Source: Prosthecobacter sp. (GTDB lineage: Bacteria; Verrucomicrobiota; Verrucomicrobiia; Verrucomicrobiales; Verrucomicrobiaceae). From it: 64,000 bases of DNA. Below are positions 9,103 to 17,906 of this stretch, piece after piece. The stretch's first letter is position 1; each line of letters begins with the position of its first letter. The notes below the pieces were generated by a model. The model was not told the DNA's origin. It saw only the letters and a list, made by a program, of their open reading frames with translations, and made no database searches. The translations under genes and the position numbers were made by a program. The stretch spans positions 172,096 through 236,095 of the forward strand of contig NZ_JAXMIH010000028.1 in assembly GCF_034366625.1 (NCBI RefSeq), given 5' to 3'.

Positions 9103-9841
9103 CCTAGGCGACGACAGCGTGCTCTTTGAGTGCCGGACCTGTCACGAGGAGCCATGCGCACCGCGCCTGGATGATCTGTCTTCCTGGGCGCGCCTGTGCG
9201 GTTACGACACCAGTTGCATTCATCTCTGCCAGGAGCTGAATGAGCGGGCGCTGGAGACGATCCAGATCAATCCCAAGCTCATCGCGGACCATCAGTTCTT
9301 CGATTTCGCACCGGAGGCCGGGAAAAGCTACATCGCATGCGTGCGGCATCCCTTCATCGCCAGACCGGGCGAACCGTTCTGGTTTCTGCATCTGCCGCCG
9401 TTTACGCTGCTGAATGGCTGGGAGGAAAACCCGGAGGAAATTTTTTACAGCCGCCTCGTGCATGGAGTGTTCGACCGCGTGTTGCATCGCACCAAGGAGT
9501 TCGCGCTAATCGTCGTCACCGTGCAGGAGATGCTGTCCGTCTCCACCATCCACGAGCACTTCCCCGAAACGACGGATGAAAAAATCTACGCCATGTTTGA
9601 CGAGGAATTCGCCCGTCGCGCGGCCTGGGTGCGCTATTTGAATTATGTGTACGTCTATTGGAACCTCGAAAGCGATGTTGGTGTCTGGTGGTTGTTCCGC
9701 CAGGACCAGCCGCTCGCCCACGAGCCGGCCCGCCTGGTGCTGCAAGGCCACTGGGGCTGGCATGACGCGCTCATCTGGGCCGGGAATCACCGCCTTTCCA
9801 CCGCCGAGGCCGCGCACCTGCACTCCTTCATGCTGCGATGA
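9083..9841 (+). CDS. Hypothetical protein with N-terminal cysteine motifs
   Basis: The 252-residue protein starts at an ATG inside the end of the preceding small gene. Its N-terminus has several cysteines (FECRTCHEEPCAP, then RLCGYDTSCIHLCQEL). The CRTCH piece formally matches a CxxCH heme motif, but there is no signal peptide, so a small metal site is as likely. The remainder is rich in aromatic residues (YLNYVYVYWNLESDVGVWWLF). I do not recognise a family. It is the last gene of the plus-strand cluster and converges on the TPR gene at 9875. Confidence 0.65.
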   Translation: MSADPNDLGDDSVLFECRTCHEEPCAPRLDDLSSWARLCGYDTSCIHLCQELNERALETIQINPKLIADHQFFDFAPEAGKSYIACVRHPFIARPGEPFWFLHLPPFTLLNGWEENPEEIFYSRLVHGVFDRVLHRTKEFALIVVTVQEMLSVSTIHEHFPETTDEKIYAMFDEEFARRAAWVRYLNYVYVYWNLESDVGVWWLFRQDQPLAHEPARLVLQGHWGWHDALIWAGNHRLSTAEAAHLHSFMLR

Positions 9842-9874
9842 AAAGGAACGCCGGATTCATCCGTGCGCGCACGC

Positions 9875-10456
9875 TCACTCGCTGACTTCGGCATCCGCGT
9901 CGCCGTCTTTGTGCTCCTCCAGCTTCTGCTGGATGATCAGCAGTTGCTCCCGCAGCGGTGCCAGTTCCTCCCAGTTCAGCGCCATGTACAGGTAGGTCCG
10001 CTCATACTTGCCGTTCTCCAGCGTGAATAACTCCGCCAGCACCCACTCCGCCTCCTCATGCTTCTGCAGCGCGCCCAACGTGACCGCCAGCTTGAACAGC
10101 AGCGCCGGATGCTGCGGATGTACCTTCAAAATCTCCAGCATGCGCTCATGCGCCTCCGTGAAACGGCCGGAAAACAACAGCGCGGCGTTCAGACGCAGCC
10201 AGTGGCCGATTTCATCCGGCTCATAAAGAATCAGCACCTCCATGTAGCGGACCATCGCCTCGTGATTGCCGGACACCTCCCAGACGTCCGCATAGGCCTT
10301 CAAGACCTCCGGCCGCTTCCGGCTTTTTTCACTGGTGATCTTGTCGAGCTCCGCCCTGGCCTGCTGCCAGTCGCGCAACGTCAGCCATCCATCCGCAGCT
10401 TCGACACGACGCTCGAACGGCCACTCGTCATCCCGTGGATCGTCATCTTTGTTCAT
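9875..10456 (-). CDS. TPR-repeat protein
   Basis: The 193-residue protein carries consecutive TPR-like helical pairs between about residues 30 and 150 (VLKAYADVWEVSGNHEAM, LRLNAALLFSGRFTEAHERM, ALLFKLAVTLGALQKHEEA). The N-terminus is acidic (MNKDDDPRDDEWPF) and the C-terminus highly charged. It has no signal peptide, so it is cytoplasmic and probably a protein-protein adaptor. It lies 34 nt downstream of ftsZ on the same strand, so it may share the ftsQAZ transcript; a division role is not shown by the sequence. Confidence 0.75.
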   Translation of the reverse strand: MNKDDDPRDDEWPFERRVEAADGWLTLRDWQQARAELDKITSEKSRKRPEVLKAYADVWEVSGNHEAMVRYMEVLILYEPDEIGHWLRLNAALLFSGRFTEAHERMLEILKVHPQHPALLFKLAVTLGALQKHEEAEWVLAELFTLENGKYERTYLYMALNWEELAPLREQLLIIQQKLEEHKDGDADAEVSE

Positions 10457-10490
10457 CTGAAATGGCCGATGTAACGGCGCCGTTCCCGAC

Positions 10491-12128
10491 CTACCTGCGC
10501 AGCTTTTTCTTCAGACGCATCCAGGTCGGCACGTCGAGATCCTCGCCTTGAACGATGGAAGGCTCGGTGTCCTTGAAACGACCACGGTCTTCCTCGCCAA
10601 GGCTGAAGGTCTGCTGCTCGGTGGCGGCGGGCTTGCGGGCGATGACGGTGGAGGTGGCACTGATGGTGGAGACGACTGGTGTGTCAAAGGTGAGCAGGTC
10701 ATCCTGTGGTGGCGCGGCCTCAGTCTGCAATGTGACGCTGCGGGCGACGACGGAGGCAAGGGTGGATTCCTTGCCACGGGCGGCATCGGCGAGTTCCTTC
10801 GCTGCGGGCGTGCGCACCGGAATGCGGGCGGTTTCAGGCGTGGACTCAATGATGGGAGCGGCGGATTCCTCAACCACAGGCTCGTCCTGCATGAGCACGG
10901 GCTGCTCGACGGCTTCCGTCTCTTTTTCTTCGGCGGGCATGCCGTGGTTCAATGGGAATGCCTCGCCGACAGGCACGACGGCCATTTCCTCGCCCTTGAA
11001 AAGGAAACTGGCGGATGTCTCGACCGGAGGAGCATACGGCGGCGGCGTTTTCTTCGCGGGCGCTTCGCGTTTCGGTGCGGCGGCAGGCACTTCGGCACGT
11101 GGCTGAAGCATCTCTGACGGCGGCGCGGCGGTGGCGTGCGCGTTGAGCTGGTTGAGTCCAAGCGAACTGATGAGCGTGACGGCAATGGCGTCGCCAAGCT
11201 TCGCATCGACTCCGAGACCGAAGAGGATGTGCGTTTGATCGGGCACGTGGCGGCCGAGCTGTTTCATGACGCCTTCGACTTCGACGAGCGTGAGCGATTC
11301 CCCACCAGCGACATGAACGAGCAGGTTCTTCGTCTGATGCAGGAGACGGCCTGAGTCGATGAGCGGACTCTTGAGCGCCTTCTTGAGCGCCTCGACACCA
11401 CGGTTCTGTCCACGGGCCTCGCCGAAGCCAAAGAGGCAACGACCATTGGCATTGGCGAGCGCGGCGGTGAGGTCATCGAGACCGAGTTTCACCAGTCCCG
11501 GCGTGGTTGTGATGGTGGCAACGGCACGCAGACTCTGCGCGATGAGTTGATCGGCCTGATTGAAGGCTTTTTGAATGCCGTCCTTCGGCAGGATGAGCTC
11601 GCCCATGCGATTATTCTCAAACAACACAAGGGCGTCGGCGCGCTTCTGCAAAAGTTCGAGAGCCTCCTCGGCCTGCGCCAGACGACGGCGGCCTTCAAAG
11701 CTGAATGGCATGGTGGCGACGACGAGCACGAGAGCGCCGGTGTTTTTTGCGATCTCAGCGATCACTGGAGCCGCACCGCTGCCGGTGCCGCCGCCGAGAC
11801 CCGCGCTGATGAAGATGATGTCATGCCCTTCGACCGCCTGACGGATCTGCTCGCGCGAGAAGAGCGCCGCCTCGCGTCCGAGATCGGGATCACCACCGGC
11901 GCCGATGCCCTTCATGAGCTCGGCACCAAGCTGGATTTTCAACGGTGCCATCGAATGGCCGAGCACGCGTACGTCGGTATGCGCGCAGACGAGGGTGGCA
12001 TCGACGATGCGATCAAGTGTGATGCGATCGACGACATTGGAGCCGGCACCGCCGACACCGACGATGCAAATGCGGGGCCCGGGAGCTTCAGGGCCTTCGC
12101 GTGACTGAGAGCGGTCGTATTCTACCAT
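10491..12128 (-). CDS. ftsZ: Cell division protein FtsZ
   Basis: FtsZ is the tubulin-like GTPase that forms the division ring. The 545-residue protein has the N-terminal nucleotide fold (ICIVGVGGAGSNVVDRI), the tubulin signature GGGTGSG at residues 112-118, and MPFSFEGRRR beyond it. The globular part ends near residue 330. A long linker of about 190 residues rich in A, P and E follows, much longer than in E. coli FtsZ. It ends in the conserved C-terminal peptide DVPTWMRLKKKLRR, the site that binds FtsA and other anchors. The gene starts 30 nt after ftsA. Identification is certain; the long linker is the only unusual trait. Confidence 0.98.
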   Translation of the reverse strand: MVEYDRSQSREGPEAPGPRICIVGVGGAGSNVVDRITLDRIVDATLVCAHTDVRVLGHSMAPLKIQLGAELMKGIGAGGDPDLGREAALFSREQIRQAVEGHDIIFISAGLGGGTGSGAAPVIAEIAKNTGALVLVVATMPFSFEGRRRLAQAEEALELLQKRADALVLFENNRMGELILPKDGIQKAFNQADQLIAQSLRAVATITTTPGLVKLGLDDLTAALANANGRCLFGFGEARGQNRGVEALKKALKSPLIDSGRLLHQTKNLLVHVAGGESLTLVEVEGVMKQLGRHVPDQTHILFGLGVDAKLGDAIAVTLISSLGLNQLNAHATAAPPSEMLQPRAEVPAAAPKREAPAKKTPPPYAPPVETSASFLFKGEEMAVVPVGEAFPLNHGMPAEEKETEAVEQPVLMQDEPVVEESAAPIIESTPETARIPVRTPAAKELADAARGKESTLASVVARSVTLQTEAAPPQDDLLTFDTPVVSTISATSTVIARKPAATEQQTFSLGEEDRGRFKDTEPSIVQGEDLDVPTWMRLKKKLRR

Positions 12129-12158
12129 AATCGTGGGTGGTTGAGTTTGGAGTGTGCT

Positions 12159-13376
12159 TTAAAAAGTGACGGCTGAAAGGAGTTCTTGCATGCGCCGGCC
12201 AAGACGCTTCAGAGGGGAGAGAAAAGGCTTCTCGCTGTCCAGGATCTGCGCATAACGAATGAGGCCGATGGGGGCGGAGTATTGCGGATTTTCGAACGTG
12301 GCGGTGATGCCGCTGACGGGAGCCGAACCTGCGCGGGTGACTTTGATTCCAAACACTTCGCGGGCGACGGCGTCAACGCCTTTCATCAGGCTGACGCCAC
12401 CCGTGAGATAAACACCCGCGCCGAGACGGCCGAGGTGGTCCTCCACGCGCACACGCACCTGCGTGAGAATTTCCTTGGTGCGCAGGTTCATGACTTCATT
12501 GAGAAACGCGCGCTCGACCTCGCCGAGGATCAGACCGGTGTCGTCTTCGATGCTGAGCATCTCGCCTGCGGGCACTTCATCATACAAAACGCTGCCTTCC
12601 TCCACCTTGAGGCGTTCGGCTCGGCCATTCGGAATCTGCAACGCCATGGAAACGTCGTTGGTGATGTGATCGCCACCGAGCGGCACACAGCCGGATGCGG
12701 TGATCATGCCGTCCTCGTACAAAACGTAGTCGCAGGTGCCTGCGCCGAAGTCGATCATGAGCGCCCCTTGCATTTTTGCCTCACGGGTCAGCACCACCTG
12801 GGCCGCGGCGACGGGATTGAACACCACGTCCTCCACTTCGAGCGGAATCTCGCGCACGCAGCGGATGGCGTTCTGCACCCGGCCGCGAATGCCGTGAATG
12901 ATGTGGTAGTCCGCCTCCAAAGTGCGCCCTTCACGGCCAATCGGCTGCCGCACGGCCTCCACGCCATCGACGATGTACTGCCGTGTGACACTGTGCAGAA
13001 ACACATTCGACTGCGGAATGGAGACACTGCGTGCGATCTCCTTGGACTCCTCGACATCATCCTCAGTGATCTCGGTCTGATCGTCCGGCAGACGATGACG
13101 GCCACGGTTATTGAGGCTTTCAATGTGAGCGCCGGTAACGCCGAGGAAGACGTTGCGGATCATCACATCGCTGCGGTCCTCGGCACGCACGAGCGCGTCG
13201 TTCACGCAGGTCTGCACCTTTTCAAAATCGACGATCTCGCCTTTGCGCACGCCACGTGAGGGCGCCTGGCCGACGCCAAGGATCTTGATGGCTCCGTCAC
13301 GCTTCGCCTCGCCGACGACGACACAAATCTTGTGCGTTCCGATTTCGAGTCCTGCGTAGATCGTGCTTTTGGCCAT
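12159..13376 (-). CDS. ftsA: Cell division protein FtsA
   Basis: FtsA is an actin-like ATPase that tethers FtsZ to the membrane. The 405-residue length is normal. It shows the actin-fold phosphate 1 block (YAGLEIGTHKICVVVGE), the second phosphate block (ALMIDFGAGTCDYVLYEDG), and the adenosine block (VYLTGGVSLMKGVDAVA). The C-terminus KRLGRRMQELLSAVTF is a plausible amphipathic membrane helix. The start is 6 nt after the ftsQ stop, so ftsQ, ftsA and ftsZ form one unit. Confidence 0.97.
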   Translation of the reverse strand: MAKSTIYAGLEIGTHKICVVVGEAKRDGAIKILGVGQAPSRGVRKGEIVDFEKVQTCVNDALVRAEDRSDVMIRNVFLGVTGAHIESLNNRGRHRLPDDQTEITEDDVEESKEIARSVSIPQSNVFLHSVTRQYIVDGVEAVRQPIGREGRTLEADYHIIHGIRGRVQNAIRCVREIPLEVEDVVFNPVAAAQVVLTREAKMQGALMIDFGAGTCDYVLYEDGMITASGCVPLGGDHITNDVSMALQIPNGRAERLKVEEGSVLYDEVPAGEMLSIEDDTGLILGEVERAFLNEVMNLRTKEILTQVRVRVEDHLGRLGAGVYLTGGVSLMKGVDAVAREVFGIKVTRAGSAPVSGITATFENPQYSAPIGLIRYAQILDSEKPFLSPLKRLGRRMQELLSAVTF

Positions 13377-13382
13377 GAATTT

Positions 13383-14339
13383 TCAGCGTGCGGGGGTGGT
13401 GGAAGCGGTATCGGCCAGAGTCAGCCCGGTGACATCGGGCGGGGCGTGGAAAGTGACGGGAGTGTTGATGCGGGAGAGCAGGTTCAGCGTGGCCACACGC
13501 CATTGGCGTGCCCTGGCCTCGTGCATGAAGCGGTCAAAACGCACAAGCTGCGGATCAAGATCATCGACCCCGAAGGTGACCTTCGCATCGCCACTGAAAT
13601 GCGCGACGAGCGACCACGCATTCGGAATTTCAATCGCCTCCAGCGCCGCATGGCCGCTGTCATCACGGCTTTGCAGCTTCTCCATCAAGCGCAGCGCCGC
13701 ATGCACCTGCATGTCGCCCACCGGTTTGCCAGGAGATGTGTCGCTCAATCCTGGGAACTGGATGCGCGGCATCGCGAGGTATGTCTTGGTGATGACGTCA
13801 CAAGGCACCGGAGCACCCTCGGCGTCCATCAGGCAGCCTTTGCCGCTCAAGGGTTCAAAGAGCTTCTGTTTCGGACATTCGATCCACGCCACCGGCATGC
13901 GCTGCACCACATCAAGCGTGAGCTTGCCATGGTAATCGCGATGGATCACGGCGGACTTCACCTGCGGCAGGCGCTCGATCTTGGCCCGCACCTCGCGCAG
14001 ATTCATGGTGAGCAGGTTCGTGGCTTCGGTGAGTCCCGTGGCGGCAACGATCTGCTCGCGCGTGAGCGTGCCCTCGGTGTTCACGACGACGCTCTTGAGC
14101 AGGAACTGCGAGTTCTTTTCCAGCGCCTCATGCCACGTCACCCAGCCGACTCCGATCACGATCATCGCTGCGATCAGCCACATCGCCGTGCGGAAGCCAC
14201 GACGTCGGCGCTCGCTGGCCTCATGCTCACGAATCACCGGCGATTCCGGCTCGTAGTCGATCACGTGAGTGTCCAAACCCTTGCGCTTGCTGGACGAGCG
14301 CTTGGCTGACTTTTTCGAGCCTTTCTTGACGGCAGACAT
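13383..14339 (-). CDS. ftsQ: Cell division protein FtsQ/DivIB
   Basis: FtsQ is a single-pass membrane protein that links the divisome to FtsB and FtsL. I start it at MSAVKKGSKKSAKR (318 residues); an ATG 33 nt upstream is also in frame. A basic cytoplasmic tail of about 60 residues is followed by one membrane helix (TAMWLIAAMIVIGVGWV). Next is a POTRA domain (LLKSVVVNTEGTLTREQIV, LPQVKSAVIHRDYHGKLTL, RMPVAWIE) and the FtsQ domain. The upstream neighbour is a DUF1080 gene, not murC, murB or ddl, so the wider mur cluster is elsewhere. Confidence 0.92.
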   Translation of the reverse strand: MSAVKKGSKKSAKRSSSKRKGLDTHVIDYEPESPVIREHEASERRRRGFRTAMWLIAAMIVIGVGWVTWHEALEKNSQFLLKSVVVNTEGTLTREQIVAATGLTEATNLLTMNLREVRAKIERLPQVKSAVIHRDYHGKLTLDVVQRMPVAWIECPKQKLFEPLSGKGCLMDAEGAPVPCDVITKTYLAMPRIQFPGLSDTSPGKPVGDMQVHAALRLMEKLQSRDDSGHAALEAIEIPNAWSLVAHFSGDAKVTFGVDDLDPQLVRFDRFMHEARARQWRVATLNLLSRINTPVTFHAPPDVTGLTLADTASTTPAR

Positions 14340-14500
14340 GGACAGGCGATCACAACGACCAGGAGCAGACACTGGCGAGATTAGTACTTAATGGGCCTTA
14401 AATAAGGGATTCTCAGTCCGATTGCCATAATTATTCGCGAAAAAATACGGCTCCTGTATTCACAACCGGCCGGGTTGTTCACAATGCCAACTCGAAGCCC

Positions 14501-15487
14501 TTACTTCCGCACCACCCAGATGTTCCGGTAGCGCACCGGATTGCCATGGTTCTGGAGGTAGATCGGTCCCGGCGTGTTCTCCTCCTTTTTCGGCGCGGAA
14601 GTGGTCGATCCAGGCAGTTCCTGGTTCTCGTGAATCACGACATCGTTGTGCCTCACGGTGATTCGAGCGTTCGCAGTCTTCTTGCCTTCGGCATCGTATT
14701 TCGCGGCGGTGAAATCGACATCGTAAGTCTGCCAGGTGAGCGGCGGCAGACACATGTTCACCTTGGGCACGGCGATCTTGTAGAGGCCGCCGCACTCGTT
14801 GTCCTTCCCATCGAGCGCGAAGCTGTCGAGCATCTGCACCTCGTAGCGGCCTTGCAGGTAGAGGCCGCTGTTGCCACGACCCTGACCGCGTGCGTCCGGC
14901 ATGTAGGGCAGCAAGAATTCCACATGCAGGCTGCAATCGCCAAACGTGTCCTCGCTGGTGATGCCTTCCATGAGAGCGCCGATCTGCGCATCGACGCGAG
15001 AATTGGGAAAGCGGTTCACACCTTTGCCATCGAAGAGCACCACGGCATTTTCCGGCGGCTGCGCACCCAAGGTGGACGAACTGCGGTCCGTGCGGTTGAG
15101 TTCCATCACGCGCACGCCGTCGGTGTTGCTCACGAGGATGCTCTGGCCATTCGCCTCGGCCTTCAAAGTGCCGTCCTTGACCGTGAAGAGCGCCGATTTC
15201 TCCCCTTCCCCACGCTGACCAGTGGTCTTGGTCACTTTTTCACGATCTCCATCCCAACCGGCCCCAGGAAGTCCGCCCTGATAACTCACCGCCTCGAACT
15301 TGCCGCCGCCCTGCGCCCAAATCTGCACACCGTAGCTTTTGCCTTCGAGCTGGCCGGTGTACTCGCCTTGGATCACGAAATCGTCGTCCGTTTGAGCAGG
15401 GTCCGTGTAAGCCTTCGGCTTCGGTGCGGCGGGCTGCTGGGCATGGACGAAGGTGGAGAGCAGAATGGCGGCGAGAATGAGGCGCAT
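14501..15487 (-). CDS. Exported DUF1080 (3-keto-disaccharide hydrolase-like) protein
   Basis: The 328-residue protein starts at MRLILAAILLSTFVHAQ, a clear signal peptide. The C-terminal domain (about residues 145-328) matches DUF1080/PF06439: VVLFDGKGVNRF, GNSGLYLQGRYEVQMLDSF, GGLYKIAVPKVNM, TWQTYDVDFTAAKYD, PIYLQNHGNPVRYRNIWV. This is a concanavalin-like fold; some members hydrolyse 3-keto-disaccharides. The N-terminal 130 residues form a second beta-rich part of unknown role. Such proteins are numerous in Verrucomicrobia and Planctomycetes. It lies on the same strand as ftsQ, about 160 nt upstream of it, and may be unrelated to division. Confidence 0.85.
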   Translation of the reverse strand: MRLILAAILLSTFVHAQQPAAPKPKAYTDPAQTDDDFVIQGEYTGQLEGKSYGVQIWAQGGGKFEAVSYQGGLPGAGWDGDREKVTKTTGQRGEGEKSALFTVKDGTLKAEANGQSILVSNTDGVRVMELNRTDRSSSTLGAQPPENAVVLFDGKGVNRFPNSRVDAQIGALMEGITSEDTFGDCSLHVEFLLPYMPDARGQGRGNSGLYLQGRYEVQMLDSFALDGKDNECGGLYKIAVPKVNMCLPPLTWQTYDVDFTAAKYDAEGKKTANARITVRHNDVVIHENQELPGSTTSAPKKEENTPGPIYLQNHGNPVRYRNIWVVRK

Positions 15488-15560
15488 GGTGAACGAACGG
15501 CAAAGGAGGGTGATGAATTGCACTCGCCGTCACCGGCTTCATGTGCTTTTTCCACCGTCC

Positions 15561-17360
15561 ATGTCCGCCACCGCCGTCATCACCAACATCTCCTGCTACC
15601 AATTCGCCGAGCTCTCCGGCTTGAAAGAGCTGCGCCAGCGGCTGCTGGACATGTGCAAGGAGCGCGGACTGAAGGGCACGATTTTGCTGAGCACCGAGGG
15701 CATCAATATGTTCGTCGCCGGCATTCGCGAGGATGTGGATGCGCTTGTCGATGAATTGCACGGCATTCCGGGGCTGGAAGGTCTCAGGCCGAAGTACAGC
15801 GAGAGCGCGGAGCAGCCCTTCCGGCGCATGCTGGTGCGCATCAAGAAGGAGATCATCGCGTTTGGCGTCGAAGGCATCGAACCAGCGAAGTACACCTCCC
15901 CACGGCTGGAGCCGAAGGTGCTGAAGCAGTGGCTGGATGAAGGCAGGCAGGTCGTGCTCTACGACACCCGCAACGACTACGAGGTGAAGCTCGGCACTTT
16001 CAAAGGCGCGGTGGTGGCGGGGATTGATTCCTTCCGCGATTTCCCGGCCGCAGTGGCCCGATTGCCTGCGGAGATGAAGCAAGCCGAGATCGTATCCTTC
16101 TGCACGGGCGGCATTCGCTGCGAGAAGGCGGCACCGTTCATGGAGCGCGAGGGCTTTGAGCATGTGTGGCAGCTTGAGGGCGGCATTTTGAAGTATTTTG
16201 AGGAATGCGGCAGCGCGCATTACGACGGCGAGCTGTTCGTGTTCGATCAGCGTGTCGGCGTCGATCCCGGGCTGCATGAGACGGCCTCCTCGCAATGTTT
16301 CGCCTGCCAGACGCCGCTGACGGCGGAGGAGCAGGCCGATCCACGCTATGTGGAGCATGTGTCCTGCCCCTACTGCTTCAAAACGACCGAGCAGCAGCAG
16401 CGCGAGCAGATCGAGAAACGCCATGCGGCGATTCGTGCCGCCGCCACTCCTCTTCCCGGCAGCGTGCCCTACGAGCACGAACGCCCGCTGCATGTGCCCG
16501 CTGCCTGCGATCACCAAACGTTGCTCGACACGCTCTGCCATGTGATGCCACACCTCGGTCGCGAAATCTGGCTGGCGGCCTCCGAGGCAGGCCATCTCGC
16601 TGACAAGGACGGCCATCGTGTCACAGCGGATCAAATCGTCCGCGCAGGCGAGCACTACCTGCACCTCACCCCCGCGCAGCGCGAGCCGGACGTGAACGCG
16701 GACATCCGCGTGCTGTTTGAAGACGAGGCCATCCTCGTGGTGAACAAACCCGCGCCGCTGCCCGTGCATGTGGGCGGTCGCTTCAATCGCAACACGCTGC
16801 AATTCATCGTCGATGTCGTCTGGCATCCGCTGCGTCCGCGCACGGTGCATCGGCTGGACGCGAACACGACGGGCGTCATGGTCCTGTGCAAGACACGGCA
16901 CTTCGCCCGCCTCGTGCAGCCGCAGTTTGAGCGTGGCGAGGTCGAAAAGCTCTATCTGGCCCGTGTGAAAGGCCACCCACCGCAGGATGAGTTCATCTGC
17001 GATGCTCCGGTCAGCGCCGAAGCAGGCAAGCTGGGCGGACGAAACGTCGATAAGGCCGGTTTGGAGGCTCGAACCGAGTTCCGCGTGCTCCAGCGCGATG
17101 CCGACGGCACCGCATTGATCGAAGCAAGGCCCATCACCGGCCGCACCAATCAAATCCGCATCCATCTGTGGCATCTCGGCTTCCCGATCATCGGTGACGC
17201 CGCCTATCTGGCCGATGGCGAGATCGGCGAGACGCAAACCCTGGCCGTGGACGACCCGCCGCTGTGCCTGCACGCCTGGAAGATCACGTTCCAGCATCCT
17301 TTGACGAAGGAACGCGTGACCTTTGAGGCCGAGCGGCCCGCATGGGCGCATGCCGGTTGA
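15561..17360 (+). CDS. TrhO (tRNA U34 hydroxylase)-RluA-type pseudouridine synthase fusion
   Basis: This 599-residue protein joins two RNA-modifying enzymes. Residues 1-240 match TrhO/YceA (UPF0176): a ferredoxin-like N-terminal part (VITNISCYQFAEL, GTILLSTEGINMFVAG) and a rhodanese domain with catalytic loop CTGGIRCE at residues 181-188. Next is a CxxC...CxxC zinc-like segment (CFACQT, CPYCFK). Residues about 385-585 match RluA-type synthases: ILVVNKPAPLPVH, then HRLDANTTGVMV with catalytic Asp433, and TGRTNQIRIHL. TrhO makes 5-hydroxyuridine at the tRNA wobble position; RluA enzymes make pseudouridine in tRNA or rRNA. The start was chosen at MSATAVITN. The 3' end is odd: a diverged copy of the tail lies 550 nt downstream. 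Confidence 0.88.
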   Translation: MSATAVITNISCYQFAELSGLKELRQRLLDMCKERGLKGTILLSTEGINMFVAGIREDVDALVDELHGIPGLEGLRPKYSESAEQPFRRMLVRIKKEIIAFGVEGIEPAKYTSPRLEPKVLKQWLDEGRQVVLYDTRNDYEVKLGTFKGAVVAGIDSFRDFPAAVARLPAEMKQAEIVSFCTGGIRCEKAAPFMEREGFEHVWQLEGGILKYFEECGSAHYDGELFVFDQRVGVDPGLHETASSQCFACQTPLTAEEQADPRYVEHVSCPYCFKTTEQQQREQIEKRHAAIRAAATPLPGSVPYEHERPLHVPAACDHQTLLDTLCHVMPHLGREIWLAASEAGHLADKDGHRVTADQIVRAGEHYLHLTPAQREPDVNADIRVLFEDEAILVVNKPAPLPVHVGGRFNRNTLQFIVDVVWHPLRPRTVHRLDANTTGVMVLCKTRHFARLVQPQFERGEVEKLYLARVKGHPPQDEFICDAPVSAEAGKLGGRNVDKAGLEARTEFRVLQRDADGTALIEARPITGRTNQIRIHLWHLGFPIIGDAAYLADGEIGETQTLAVDDPPLCLHAWKITFQHPLTKERVTFEAERPAWAHAG

Positions 17361-17436
17361 ACTGAGGCCGAAACCACAAAAAACTGTGGACGAATCTGAT
17401 TCGCCCACAATTTAGTGTGGCTAAACAACGTTAGGC
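17354..17436 (+). other. attC-like imperfect palindrome ending in GTTAGGC
   Basis: Just past the stop codon of the TrhO-RluA gene there is a 47-nt imperfect palindrome (17374-17420). Its arms begin CCACAAAAAACTGTGG and end CCACAATTTAGTGTGG, around the loop CGAATctgATTCG; 18 of 22 arm positions pair. It is followed at 17430-17436 by GTTAGGC, a perfect match to the integron core site GTTRRRY. A weaker partner box (GTTGAAC, 17356-17362) lies on the other side. This is attC architecture, but no integrase is in the window, so it is a proposal. A plain terminator is less likely, as there is no T-run. Confidence 0.45.
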
Positions 17437-17441
17437 AAAGC

Positions 17442-17807
17442 ATGCCGCCGCATTGGAAGAAGTTCATTAAGGACCAAGGTCTCGCCGGCAGAGAGACCGA
17501 GATTCCCGAGTCCGCAGACTTGTCCGGCGTTGGTGCGTGCATCGAGTGGCTAGACGACGAGGGTTCACGTAGCGAAAGAGAAGATCTTTATCCCGGCATC
17601 GCCGTCGCGAAGCTCGGGTACATTCCGGTTGGCGGATGCAGCATCGGCACCGGTGATCCCTATTTCATTCGAGAGGCAGACGGAGAAGGAGGAGCGCTCT
17701 ACCGGATTTATCACGACGAGGTGCGAGAGGATGGATTCGTGAGCCAGCAAGCGATTGCTGTTGTTCTGCCCGACTACCGTCTCGTCGCAAAATTCAAAAA
17801 TGCCTAA
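17442..17807 (+). CDS. Small SUKH/SMI1-like protein in a cassette-like insert
   Basis: The 121-residue protein starts at MPPHWKKF, 5 nt after the core-like box GTTAGGC. Its TAA stop lies inside GCCTAAC at 17802-17808, a match to the opposite core box RYYYAAC. This gene-between-boxes layout is typical of integron cassettes. The sequence YIPVGGCSIGTGDPYFI, followed by LYRIYHDEV, resembles SMI1/KNR4 (SUKH) proteins, which often serve as immunity proteins against secreted toxins; no toxin gene is adjacent. GC looks lower than in the flanking genes. Function is unproven. A start 27 nt upstream (TTG) is possible but would lie across the box. Confidence 0.6.
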   Translation: MPPHWKKFIKDQGLAGRETEIPESADLSGVGACIEWLDDEGSRSEREDLYPGIAVAKLGYIPVGGCSIGTGDPYFIREADGEGGALYRIYHDEVREDGFVSQQAIAVVLPDYRLVAKFKNA

Positions 17808-17906
17808 CAAGTCGCCAGCGCCAACGCCACGACCGTCAGGATTTTCGCAAGATCAGTGGTCTTCGACATTGTAGCGGGCGGGGCTCATCTGTGACATTCC
17901 CCACCT

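Noticed and set aside
9083..9841. c-type cytochrome because of CRTCH
   Set aside because: No signal peptide and several other cysteines nearby; a metal site is as likely, so no heme claim is made.
15240..17408. Minus-strand frame of 722 codons
   Set aside because: It covers the TrhO-RluA gene in antisense; the protein is compositionally odd and has no domain features.
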